Positions 1-6,109 are shown, numbered from the stretch's first letter. The stretch: 7,922 nucleotides of DNA from an uncultured Pseudomonadota bacterium (GCA_937967875.1 CALBTQ010000303.1:1-7922), one strand, 5' to 3'. The notes: generated by a model not told the origin, from the sequence alone. A program made the numbers and translations.

Positions 1-44
1 ATCGTATTCGGTGACTGGAGTTCAGACGTGTGCTCTTCCGATCT
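1..44 (+). other. Illumina sequencing adapter remnant (not biological)
   Basis: Positions 11-44 match the Illumina TruSeq read-2/index adapter, beginning GTGACTGGAGTTC and ending GCTCTTCCGATCT. Positions 1-2 (AT) fit the last two bases of the P7 flow-cell sequence, and positions 3-10 (CGTATTCG) are exactly eight bases long, as expected for an i7 index between P7 and the read-2 primer site. The order P7 end, index, adapter, genomic insert is the library construct itself. These 44 bases are an untrimmed adapter at a contig end and should be masked. Confidence 0.97.
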
Positions 45-53
45 CGTCTTCCA

Positions 54-87
54 CCCTCTCCCGGGGGAGAGGGTCGGACGCAGTCCG
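54..87. repeat. REP-like palindromic element with two adjacent hairpins
   Basis: CCCTCTCCC at 54-62 is the exact reverse complement of GGGAGAGGG at 65-73. It is followed at once by a second small hairpin, CGGAC (75-79), GCA, GTCCG (83-87), and then GGGTGAGGGCG. This CCCTCTCCC / GGGAGAGGG ... GGGGTGAGGG layout resembles intergenic palindromes common in GC-rich proteobacterial genomes. No coding frame explains it. It sits directly against the contig end, consistent with assembly breaking in a dispersed repeat. Copy number cannot be judged from one window. Confidence 0.6.
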
Positions 88-96
88 GGGTGAGGG

Positions 97-189
97 CGCA
101 ACCTGCAACAGAATTTTTAGAAAATACTAAGCGACGGCCCCGTCCCCGAAATTCCTCCAATTAAAAAGGTCAGGAAAGGTATTTGCTGG
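97..189. other. A/T-richer intergenic spacer, no gene seen
   Basis: This stretch between the two repeat elements is clearly richer in A and T than the coding DNA around it (for example 112-130 and 156-168). I see no convincing reading frame, SD-preceded start or RNA gene. A small dyad, GACGG (133-137), CC, CCGTC (140-144), is followed on the minus strand by a T-rich run. That could be a weak terminator for the leftward operon, but the two-base loop makes it a poor candidate. Confidence 0.4.
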
Positions 190-260
190 TCCTGGATTCC
201 CGCCTTCGCGGGAATGACAAATCCTTTCGTCATCCTCGGGCTCGACCCGGGGATCCAGGA
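190..260. repeat. Paired inverted REP-like (dRS3-like) repeat element
   Basis: Two copies of one repeat family face each other. The left copy (190-218) holds ATTCCCGC, CTTC, GCGGGAAT (196-215), which fits the ATTCCC-N8-GGGAAT pattern known from neisserial dRS3 repeats and seen in intergenic DNA of many bacteria. The right copy, read on the minus strand from 260 to 229, has the same outer sequence with a diverged hairpin (234-237+CGGG / CCCG+GGAT, with one T-G mismatch). The outer ends TCCTGGAT (190-197) and ATCCAGGA (253-260) are perfect reverse complements, and ATGAC (214-218) pairs with GTCAT (229-233). The whole can fold as two hairpins on a common stem. It lies downstream of the leftward operon, where it could act as a transcript end or 3' stabiliser. 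Mobility, for example by RAYT-type transposases, is inference. Confidence 0.75.
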
Positions 261-270
261 TTCCTTTACC

Positions 271-287
271 GCCGCGTGAAGCGCGGC
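271..287. other. GC hairpin just after the leftward operon
   Basis: GCCGCG (271-276), loop TGAAG, CGCGGC (282-287) forms a perfect six-base-pair stem 17 bases beyond the stop of the UbiA-family gene. On the minus (transcribed) strand it is followed by GGTAAAGG, not a T tract, so it is not a canonical intrinsic terminator. It may work together with the paired repeat further downstream. Confidence 0.35.
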
Positions 288-303
288 TTACCTTTTAAAA
301 CAA

Positions 304-1203
304 TCAGTGCAGAATCACCACCACGGTAATGAAATACAGCGTGATGTTGATCAGAATCGGTTTGTCGCTGAGCAGCGCGCGCGTCGGGCTGCCGCCGATT
401 TCCTTTTGATGCACCAGGTACAGGTAGCGGAAGATGCCGTACAGCACGAAGGGGATCGTCAGCGGCAGGAACACCGCCTTGTCCGCGAAGGTCGCGATCG
501 TCTCCTCGCTCATCGTGTACAGGCTGTAGGCGATGACCGTTGCGGCGGTGACCATCGCGATCATCTGGTCCAGAAAGGTCGTCGAGTATTCCTGCAGAAT
601 CTTGCGGTGCGACTTGCCGCCGTCGGCCAGCATCGTCAATTCGTGCCGCCGTTTGCCGAAGCCTAAAAACAGCGCCAGCAGCGTCGTGCACGCGATCATC
701 CAGAAGCTGTTGGGCACGTTGATCAGCGCGCTGCCCGCCGCCACACGCAGCACGAAGCCCAGCGCGATGCACATCACGTCCAGAATCACCACGTGCTTGA
801 GCCGCTTGGAATAAGCGATCTGCAAAACCAGATAGGCCAGCAGAATCCCCGCGAAGTCCAGACCCACCTTGCGCGAGATGATGTTCAGCCCCAGGGCGAG
901 CGCAAACGCCAGGGCGACGATCACCCGCACCGCCTGCCGCGCGGCATCCTCCGGCAACTGCCCCGCCGGAATCGGCCGCAGCCGTTTGACCGGATGCACG
1001 CGGTCGCGCTCCACGTCGGCCAGGTCGTTGAACAGATACACCGCGCCGGAAATCAGGCAGAACGCCACAAAGCCGCCGAAGGTCACGATCTGGCTGAGCG
1101 GATCGAACACGTTGCCGCCGAACAGCAACGCGGGGAAGACCATGAAGTTTTTCACCCACTGATGCGGGCGCATCGATTTGATGATCGGTTTGAGATATCG
1201 CAA
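304..1203 (-). CDS. UbiA-family decaprenyl-phosphate phosphoribosyltransferase
   Basis: A 299-residue integral membrane prenyltransferase of the UbiA superfamily. The best match is 5-phosphoribosyl-1-diphosphate:decaprenyl-phosphate phosphoribosyltransferase, which moves phosphoribose from PRPP to polyprenyl phosphate as the first committed step toward decaprenyl-phosphoryl-arabinose. The N terminus has the typical RPHQWVKN (12-19). The first Asp-rich motif is at 59-77 (N59, D60, D63, D67, then HPVKRLRP) and the second around YSKRLK (131-136) with D142. Hydrophobic segments throughout suggest about eight to nine helices. The start is TTG at 1203, chosen because GGAG lies nine bases upstream inside pilT. 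The first ATG is codon 11 and would cut into the conserved RPHQW motif. It is the third gene of the cluster, six bases after pilT. No DprE1/DprE2 or arabinosyltransferase gene is in the window, so the final product is inferred. Another UbiA-type substrate is possible. Confidence 0.88.
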   Translation of the reverse strand: MRYLKPIIKSMRPHQWVKNFMVFPALLFGGNVFDPLSQIVTFGGFVAFCLISGAVYLFNDLADVERDRVHPVKRLRPIPAGQLPEDAARQAVRVIVALAFALALGLNIISRKVGLDFAGILLAYLVLQIAYSKRLKHVVILDVMCIALGFVLRVAAGSALINVPNSFWMIACTTLLALFLGFGKRRHELTMLADGGKSHRKILQEYSTTFLDQMIAMVTAATVIAYSLYTMSEETIATFADKAVFLPLTIPFVLYGIFRYLYLVHQKEIGGSPTRALLSDKPILINITLYFITVVVILH

Positions 1204-1209
1204 CGGCCG

Positions 1210-2433
1210 CTACTCCGAAAAGCGTTCCAGTAGATCGTCGAACTGGCCGCCGCCCGCCGGCGCGGCCCCGCCGCCCTTGTCGCCGCCTCCGCCGCCGCCA
1301 CCGCCGCCGCCCTTTTTCTTGTCCTCGTCGAACTGGCGGTAATCGGCTTCGTCGGCGCCGGAAATGCCCTTAAGCCGCATGGCCAGATCCGACGGATTGG
1401 TCGCCTGTTCCAGCGCTTCCTCGATGGTGATCAGGTTCTGCCGCACCAAATCCAGCAGGCTCATGTCGAACGACTGCATGCCGTAGGTGGTGTAGCTCTG
1501 CTTCATGATCGTCGGAATCTCCGACGTTTTGTTCATATCGCGGATCGCCACCGCCGCGCGCGAATTGTTGACCATGATTTCCACCGCCGGCACGCGGCCG
1601 CGACCGTCGGCGCGCGGAATCAGCCGCTGGCAGACGATCGCCTTGAGCGCCGTGGCCAACTGCTGGCGCACCTGCGCCTGCTGATGCGCCGGGTAGAAAC
1701 TCAGGATGCGGTTGATCGTCTCCATCACGTCGGTCGTGTGCAGCGTGGACAGCATCAGGTGGCCGGTTTCCGCCGCCATCAGCGCCGTGTTGATCGTCTC
1801 CAGGTCGCGCATCTCGCCCACCAGAATCACGTCCGGGTCCTGCCGCAACGCCGAACGCAACGCGCCCAGAAAGTCCTGCGTATCGAAGCCGATCTCCCGT
1901 TGGCTGATCAGGCTCATCTTGTCGCGCAGCAGAAATTCGATCGGGTCCTCGACGGTCAGAATGTGGCAGGTGCGATGCGTGTTGATGAACTCGATCATCG
2001 AGGCCAGCGTCGTGGACTTGCCCGAACCGGTCGCGCCGGTGACCAGGATCATCCCGCGCCGCTCCATGCAGATTTTCTGCATCGCCGGCGGCAGGTGCAG
2101 ATCTTCGAAGGTCTGCACCTTGAACGGAATCACGCGGAAGGCGATGGCGATCGTGCCGCGCTGCTGGAAAACGTTCACGCGAAACCGCCCGATGCCCGGC
2201 ACGCTGTAGGCCAGATCGACCTCGTGCTTTTTCTTGTACACTTCGATCTGCCAATCGTCCATGATCGCCTTGGCCGCCGTGCTCATGTCCTGCGCGGTCA
2301 GCGGCGGATGCTTTTGCAGCTCGTGCAGCTTGCCGTCGATGCGAAACACCGGCACCTTGCCCGGCTTCAGATGCACGTCCGACGCGCCGTTGTCCACAGC
2401 CGCCTTGAGCAAACGATTCAGGTCCAGTTGCAT
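1210..2433 (-). CDS. pilT: Type IV pilus retraction ATPase PilT
   Basis: A 407-residue secretion-type AAA+ ATPase that drives pilus disassembly and retraction (twitching, surface sensing, DNA uptake) as a hexamer at the cytoplasmic base of the pilus. The N-terminal PAS-like domain (about 1-100) begins with DLNRLLKAAVDNGASDVHL, typical of PilT. The core shows Walker A GATGSGKST (133-141), the Asp box ILTVEDPIEF (158-167), Walker B DVILVGEMRD (201-210) and the His box LSTLHTTD (228-235). The PilT C-terminal AIRNL-type motif appears as AIRDM (296-300). PilT proteins are usually about 340-380 residues. This one adds a tail with ten consecutive glycines (375-384), further Gly/Ala/Pro, and a charged end, DDLLERFSE. 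The ATG at 2433 is preceded by GAGGA eight bases upstream, within the last codons of recA. No pilB, pilC or pilin gene is in the window. Confidence 0.95.
   Translation of the reverse strand: MQLDLNRLLKAAVDNGASDVHLKPGKVPVFRIDGKLHELQKHPPLTAQDMSTAAKAIMDDWQIEVYKKKHEVDLAYSVPGIGRFRVNVFQQRGTIAIAFRVIPFKVQTFEDLHLPPAMQKICMERRGMILVTGATGSGKSTTLASMIEFINTHRTCHILTVEDPIEFLLRDKMSLISQREIGFDTQDFLGALRSALRQDPDVILVGEMRDLETINTALMAAETGHLMLSTLHTTDVMETINRILSFYPAHQQAQVRQQLATALKAIVCQRLIPRADGRGRVPAVEIMVNNSRAAVAIRDMNKTSEIPTIMKQSYTTYGMQSFDMSLLDLVRQNLITIEEALEQATNPSDLAMRLKGISGADEADYRQFDEDKKKGGGGGGGGGGDKGGGAAPAGGGQFDDLLERFSE
1213..1216 (-). promoter_or_regulatory. Shine-Dalgarno site selecting a TTG start
   Basis: On the minus strand GGAG lies nine bases before TTG (1203-1201), inside the last codons of pilT. 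It is the reason for choosing TTG over the later ATG, and it suggests translational coupling to pilT. Confidence 0.6.
1282..1311 (-). repeat. GGN codon tract encoding ten glycines in PilT
   Basis: Ten consecutive glycine codons (eight GGC, one GGT, one GGA) encode residues 375-384 of PilT, after a DKKK stretch. On the plus strand it reads as an imperfect GCC triplet repeat, a possible site for slippage that would add or remove whole glycines without a frameshift. Confidence 0.85.
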
Positions 2434-2437
2434 CGCT

Positions 2438-3487
2438 CTATTCCTCTACGGTTTCGCCCTCCGCCCCGAGCGCCGGGCCGGACGTCGCCATCACCTTCTC
2501 GCGCACTTCGGCGGCGACGTCGACGTTGGCGGCGAGGAAGTTCTTCGCGTTTTCGCGTCCCTGCCCGATGCGCATCTCGCCGTAGCTGTACCACGTACCC
2601 GATTTCTCCAGGATGCCCAGGTCCGACGCCAGATCGACCAGCTCGCCGTCCTGGCTGATGCCCTGCCCGAAGATGATATCGAATTCCGCCTGCCGGAACG
2701 GCGGCGCCACCTTGTTCTTGACCACCTTGACCCGCGTGCGGTTGCCGATCACTTCCTGCCCGACCTTGATCGAGCTGATGCGGCGGATGTCCAGACGCAC
2801 CGAGCTGTAGAACTTCAGCGCGTTGCCGCCCGGCGTCGTTTCCGGGTTGCCGAACATCACGCCGATCTTCATGCGGATCTGGTTGATGAAAATCAACAGC
2901 GTTTCGCTCTTGTTCAAAATCGCCGTCAGTTTGCGCAACGCCTGGCTCATCAAGCGCGCCTGCAAACCCACGTGCGCGTCGCCCATGTCGCCCTCGATCT
3001 CCGCCTTGGGCACCAGCGCGGCCACCGAGTCGATGACCACGATGTCGATTGCGCCCGAACGCACCAGCACCTCGGCGATCTCCAACGCCTGCTCGCCGGT
3101 GTCGGGCTGCGACAACAACAGATCGTCAACCTGCACGCCCAGCTTGCGCGCGTAGACCGGGTCCAGCGCGTGTTCGGCGTCGATGTACGCGGCCACGCCG
3201 CCCACTTTCTGCGCCGCCGCCACCGCGTGCAATGCCAGCGTCGTTTTGCCCGACGCTTCCGGCCCGAAAATTTCCACCACGCGCCCGCGCGGCAGGCCGC
3301 CCACGCCCAGAGCCATGTCCAACCCGATCGAACCGGTGCTCACCGCGTCGACCTTCACATGCGGAACGCCGTCACCCAGGCGCATGATCGAACCCTTGCC
3401 GAACTGCCGCTCGATTTGCGTCACCGCCAGATCGACCGCTTTTTGCCGTTGCGCCGCTTGTTTCTCCGCCGCTTTATCCTCTGCCAT
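2438..3487 (-). CDS. recA: Recombinase RecA
   Basis: A 349-residue RecA, close to the usual 345-355 length. It forms ATP-dependent filaments on single-stranded DNA, drives strand exchange and stimulates LexA self-cleavage in bacteria with an SOS response. The N-terminal helix carries the family signature [16 protein letters not shown] (about 24-39). Walker A is GPEASGKTT (75-83), Walker B lies in [14 protein letters not shown] (147-160), and loop L2 is in [15 protein letters not shown] (213-227). The C-terminal domain contains GTWYSY (297-302) and G.GRENAK (308-315), and the tail is short and acidic (GETVEE). The frame is open for 44 more codons upstream, but the start is ATG at 3487: AAGGAG lies six bases ahead and the protein then begins [10 protein letters not shown], like other RecAs. 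It heads the recA-pilT-UbiA cluster. No recX or lexA is in the window. Confidence 0.98.
   Translation of the reverse strand: MAEDKAAEKQAAQRQKAVDLAVTQIERQFGKGSIMRLGDGVPHVKVDAVSTGSIGLDMALGVGGLPRGRVVEIFGPEASGKTTLALHAVAAAQKVGGVAAYIDAEHALDPVYARKLGVQVDDLLLSQPDTGEQALEIAEVLVRSGAIDIVVIDSVAALVPKAEIEGDMGDAHVGLQARLMSQALRKLTAILNKSETLLIFINQIRMKIGVMFGNPETTPGGNALKFYSSVRLDIRRISSIKVGQEVIGNRTRVKVVKNKVAPPFRQAEFDIIFGQGISQDGELVDLASDLGILEKSGTWYSYGEMRIGQGRENAKNFLAANVDVAAEVREKVMATSGPALGAEGETVEE
2442..2446 (-). promoter_or_regulatory. pilT Shine-Dalgarno site inside the recA 3' end
   Basis: On the minus strand GAGGA sits eight bases before the pilT ATG and overlaps the final Glu codons of recA. With only four bases between the recA stop and pilT, this supports one message and coupled translation. 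Confidence 0.65.
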
Positions 3488-3493
3488 AAAGGA

Positions 3494-3499
3494 CTCCTT
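3494..3499 (-). promoter_or_regulatory. Strong recA Shine-Dalgarno site
   Basis: AAGGAG on the minus strand, six bases before the recA ATG, rules out the longer upstream reading. It lies within an 11-base dyad, AAGGA-C-TCCTT (3489-3499); the single-base centre is too small for an RNA hairpin. Confidence 0.8.
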
Positions 3500-3520
3500 G
3501 TTTGAAAAATGCATCCATCC

Positions 3521-3534
3521 GAATCGACCGATTC
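3521..3534. promoter_or_regulatory. Dyad overlapping recA -10, candidate operator
   Basis: GAATCG (3521-3526) and CGATTC (3529-3534) are perfect inverted repeats around two bases. The dyad overlaps the last four bases of the proposed recA -10 and the likely start site, the usual place for a repressor. recA is LexA-controlled in many bacteria, but this sequence is not the E. coli, Bacillus or alphaproteobacterial SOS box, so LexA binding is only a guess. Confidence 0.35.
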
Positions 3535-3559
3535 TAACAACCAAACCGCCCCTTGGAAA
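3531..3559 (-). promoter_or_regulatory. Probable sigma70-type recA promoter
   Basis: On the minus strand TTTCCA (3559-3554, four of six to TTGACA) and TAGAAT (3536-3531, five of six to TATAAT) are separated by 17 bases. Transcription would begin near 3523-3525, giving a leader of about 36-38 bases before the recA ATG. It fits as the promoter of the whole leftward cluster. Confidence 0.5.
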
Positions 3560-3566
3560 GGTGCGC

Positions 3567-3595
3567 TTGGCAAGTCGCGCGAAAGCCCGTATCCT
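3567..3595 (+). promoter_or_regulatory. Promoter for a possibly leaderless methyltransferase mRNA
   Basis: TTGGCA (3567-3572, five of six to consensus) and TATCCT (3590-3595, four of six) are spaced 17 bases apart. A start seven or eight bases after the -10 falls at 3602-3603, at the ATG of the methyltransferase. No Shine-Dalgarno sequence precedes that ATG. The two observations agree with a leaderless transcript. Confidence 0.45.
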
Positions 3596-3602
3596 GCCGC
3601 CC

Positions 3603-4394
3603 ATGCTGGAAACGACCATTCTTCCCGATCCGTTGTACGCCGATCCCGAAGCCTACGACGTCGCCTTTGGCTGGGATTCCTACGCCGAAACGACCGCCCT
3701 GCTCGACGTTGCCGCCGCGCTGCTCGGCCGCGCTCCCGACAGCGCGCTGGACGTCGCCTGCGGCGCCGGCCGCACCCTGCGCGATTTCGCCCGCGCCGGC
3801 CTGACCGCCTACGGCCTGGATCGCGACGCGCGCCTGTTGCGCTTCGCCAAACGCCGCCTCGGCGAGCTGGGGCTGAGCGCCGAATTGCTCGCCGCCGACA
3901 TGCGCGACTTTACGCTGCCGCAACCGGTCGACGTGGCCGCCAACGCGATCAACGGCATCGGCTACCTCACCGGACCCGGCGACCTCGACCGGCACCTGGC
4001 CGCGCTGGCCGCCAACCTCGTCGACGGCGGTTTGTACATCGTGGAAATGTCCTTCGGTCCGGTCCAGGCGCACTGGCTGGGCAAGGGCGAACCCTGGGCC
4101 TTCGAGCGCGGCACATTGCGCGTCATGGCCGATTGGCGGTTGCTGTCGGTCGACGAGGAAACCGGCCTGGCGACGCACGAAGCCACGCTGATCATCCAAC
4201 GCCGCGGCGAGCCCGAACGGCGCGTCGTCTGCCGTCATGAAATGCGCAAGTGGGATCAACCGACCTTCTACGCCCACGTCGCCGACAGCCCGCTGCGCCT
4301 CGCACAAATCCTCGGCCGCGATTTGCAGCCGCGCGATCCGGCGCAGCGTCTGACCTACGACGACGACAACGTTTTCGTTTTTCTGCAGAAATAA
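3603..4394 (+). CDS. Class I SAM-dependent methyltransferase
   Basis: A 263-residue soluble Rossmann-fold methyltransferase with unknown substrate. SAM-binding motif I is [10 protein letters not shown] (48-57). The acidic residue at the end of strand 2 is D73 in YGLDRD (70-75), and the adenine-contact region is AADMRDF (97-103). [12 protein letters not shown] (111-122) fits motif IV with Asn in place of the more usual acidic/aromatic pattern. The C-terminal half (about 145-263) is beta-rich with several Trp and Arg residues, like small-molecule methyltransferases of the Methyltransf_25/11 type. There is no signal peptide or membrane segment. The frame is open far upstream, but that part is antisense to recA. 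The ATG at 3603 leaves about 15-20 residues before the first conserved region, as expected, although no SD precedes it. It is divergent from recA and convergent with the TldD homologue, with the stop codons touching. Neighbours give no hint of substrate. Confidence 0.85.
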   Translation: MLETTILPDPLYADPEAYDVAFGWDSYAETTALLDVAAALLGRAPDSALDVACGAGRTLRDFARAGLTAYGLDRDARLLRFAKRRLGELGLSAELLAADMRDFTLPQPVDVAANAINGIGYLTGPGDLDRHLAALAANLVDGGLYIVEMSFGPVQAHWLGKGEPWAFERGTLRVMADWRLLSVDEETGLATHEATLIIQRRGEPERRVVCRHEMRKWDQPTFYAHVADSPLRLAQILGRDLQPRDPAQRLTYDDDNVFVFLQK

Positions 4395-6104
4395 TCAGCG
4401 CGCGTACGGCGGCGGCAGAATCGGCGCACGCGTCGGTTGATCGCTCACTCGTTGCAACTCGATCTCCCTGACCAGCAGACTCGGCGCGACGCTGCTCACC
4501 GGCACGTAACCCGATTCCGCACCGCAATAGCCGTTGAACACGCCCATGTCGTCGCCCGCCGCGATCACCTTGCTCACGCTCAGCAACGGCGTGCCCACCA
4601 TCTCCGCACCGCGCACCAGTTCCTCCGCGCCCGTGTTTGCGTCGACCCGCACCAGCAGAATCGGCCGGCTGGAAAAGGCTTGGAAATTGTACTGGCGCGT
4701 CGCCGTCTCGCCGCCCATGCCGTGGCGCAGCCACACGCCGTAGGGTTTCTTCTGCGCGCGCGCCTCGCGCATCAGCATGTCCTTGAGCGTCGCGGCCGGC
4801 ACGGTCTTGTCCGCGTGCACGAACATCGTGCCCATGCGGCTCATCGGCGGACGCGCCGCCGACGCGCGCCCGTGCCCGTTCGAATGCGCGAAGCCCTTGA
4901 CCGGCATGCGGCTTTGCAGCCAGCCCACCAGCTTGCCGTGGCTGATCAACTCGGTCGGCCGCGCCCGCACGCCCTCGTCGTCAATCAGGTAATGTCCGTT
5001 GAGCTCGACGCCGGCCGCGCTCGTCTGCGTCGGATCGTCGATCACGTTGATGAACTCCGGCAGCACCTGGTGCCCGACCTTGCCTTTGAAGGTCTGCCCT
5101 TCCTGATTGCTGCGCGTGCGGTCGCCCTCCAGCCGGTGTCCGACCGCCTCGTGGAAGAACGTGCCCGCCACGCTCGGATCCAGAATCGCCGGACCCGTGT
5201 ACGGCCCCAGCACCGGCGCGCGCCGCAACGCCGCCAATTCCTCGGCCATGCGCCGCACGCCGGCCATTAGTTCGTCTTCCTTCGGCAACCCCGCGCTCGT
5301 ACGCGCATAGGTCGTGTAAAAATGCTCGACTGTCATGCCGTCGTCGGCCAGCGCCTCGGCCTGAGCGCCGAACAGGAAAAGAAAATCGATCGTCTTGACC
5401 CGCGTGCCTTCGGTGTTGATCAGGTACTGCGTCGTTTTGAAAGCCTGCACATAGACCTGCGAACTGATGATCTCCGGAAACTCCTTGAAGATCGCGCTCG
5501 CCATTTTCGCCGCCGCCAGCCAGCGCTCGCGCTCGACGTTCACGCCCGGATCCGCGTCGATGTGCCGCACCGGCTCCTCGCGCGTGAAGTCGCTTTGCGG
5601 GCCGTCCTGCTCCTCGCGGTAGACCGCCCGCGCCTTTTTGTTCAGGTACGCCGCCGAGGCGTTCTTGAAACGCAGGTCGGTCACCCGCCACAACCGGGCG
5701 CGCAACGCGTCGACGTCGTCCTCGATCGGCGCGTCGATGTAGCTCAGGTAATCGGCCACGTCGATTTCCGGATCGAAACTTTCCAGCTCGTCGATGGTCG
5801 AGGAGTTGTCGAAGTCGTAATCGCCCACGCGCACCTCGACGTACAACTTGCGATCGATGCCTCCGCCCTCGTTGAGTAGCGCGCCCAGCGTCGCCAACGC
5901 GCGGAAGGAATCCTCCTCGGTCAGCCGATAGGCGATGAAATACGGCTTCTCGTAACCCGGCAGCGACAACCGCTCGCGCGAGCGCTGCAACTCGGCCTGC
6001 ATCGCCGCAAAAATGTCGTCCTCGCTCGCCAGCGTCGGCCACGCGGCCAGCGCCGCGACGATCGCCGTCGCCAGACACAAAACCAGATAACGTGCAGAGC
6101 GCAT
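4395..6104 (-). CDS. Exported TldD/PmbA-family metalloprotease homologue
   Basis: A 569-residue protein of the TldD/PmbA (TldE) family. Its best-known members form a cytoplasmic TldD-TldE zinc protease that opens unfolded peptides, for example in microcin and CcdA processing. The metal site is TldD-like: HEAVGH (H318, E319, H323) with a later Cys, C527, in NGYCGAESG. The conserved GRASA ... P..RM stretch is at 412-424. The unusual part is the N terminus: MRSARYLVL, a hydrophobic core to about residue 26, and likely cleavage after TLA (25-27), a Sec-type signal peptide. Residues 30-300 form a longer, acidic N-terminal domain than in classical TldD (about 480 residues). The ATG at 6104 has GGAGG five bases upstream. 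The natural partner TldE/PmbA is absent from the window. The gene meets the methyltransferase gene with no spacer and diverges from the TPR gene. Protease activity and an envelope location are inferences. Confidence 0.9.
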   Translation of the reverse strand: MRSARYLVLCLATAIVAALAAWPTLASEDDIFAAMQAELQRSRERLSLPGYEKPYFIAYRLTEEDSFRALATLGALLNEGGGIDRKLYVEVRVGDYDFDNSSTIDELESFDPEIDVADYLSYIDAPIEDDVDALRARLWRVTDLRFKNASAAYLNKKARAVYREEQDGPQSDFTREEPVRHIDADPGVNVERERWLAAAKMASAIFKEFPEIISSQVYVQAFKTTQYLINTEGTRVKTIDFLFLFGAQAEALADDGMTVEHFYTTYARTSAGLPKEDELMAGVRRMAEELAALRRAPVLGPYTGPAILDPSVAGTFFHEAVGHRLEGDRTRSNQEGQTFKGKVGHQVLPEFINVIDDPTQTSAAGVELNGHYLIDDEGVRARPTELISHGKLVGWLQSRMPVKGFAHSNGHGRASAARPPMSRMGTMFVHADKTVPAATLKDMLMREARAQKKPYGVWLRHGMGGETATRQYNFQAFSSRPILLVRVDANTGAEELVRGAEMVGTPLLSVSKVIAAGDDMGVFNGYCGAESGYVPVSSVAPSLLVREIELQRVSDQPTRAPILPPPYAR

Positions 6105-6109
6105 CGGCC

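Noticed and set aside
54..260. CRISPR array or att site in the left intergenic region
   Set aside because: The repeats are palindromic and inverted, only two per family member, with no regular spacers, and no integrase or cas gene is present.
271..300. Intrinsic terminator for the leftward operon at the GCCGCG/CGCGGC hairpin
   Set aside because: On the transcribed strand the hairpin is followed by GGTAAAGG rather than a T tract, so it is listed only as a hairpin.
266..1159. A second long minus-strand frame overlapping the UbiA-family gene
   Set aside because: It is Arg/Gly/Ala-rich without membrane segments, while the other frame has clear UbiA motifs and helices.
1684..3505. Long plus-strand frames across pilT and recA
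   Set aside because: They are antisense to two strongly recognised genes, rich in Arg/His/Gln, and have no family signature.
3183..3602. 140-residue N-terminal extension of the methyltransferase
   Set aside because: It is antisense to recA, and the SAM-binding domain begins at the usual distance after the ATG at 3603.
3488..3619. 44-residue N-terminal extension of RecA
   Set aside because: The AAGGAG site and standard RecA N terminus place the start at 3487. The extension would cross the proposed promoter.
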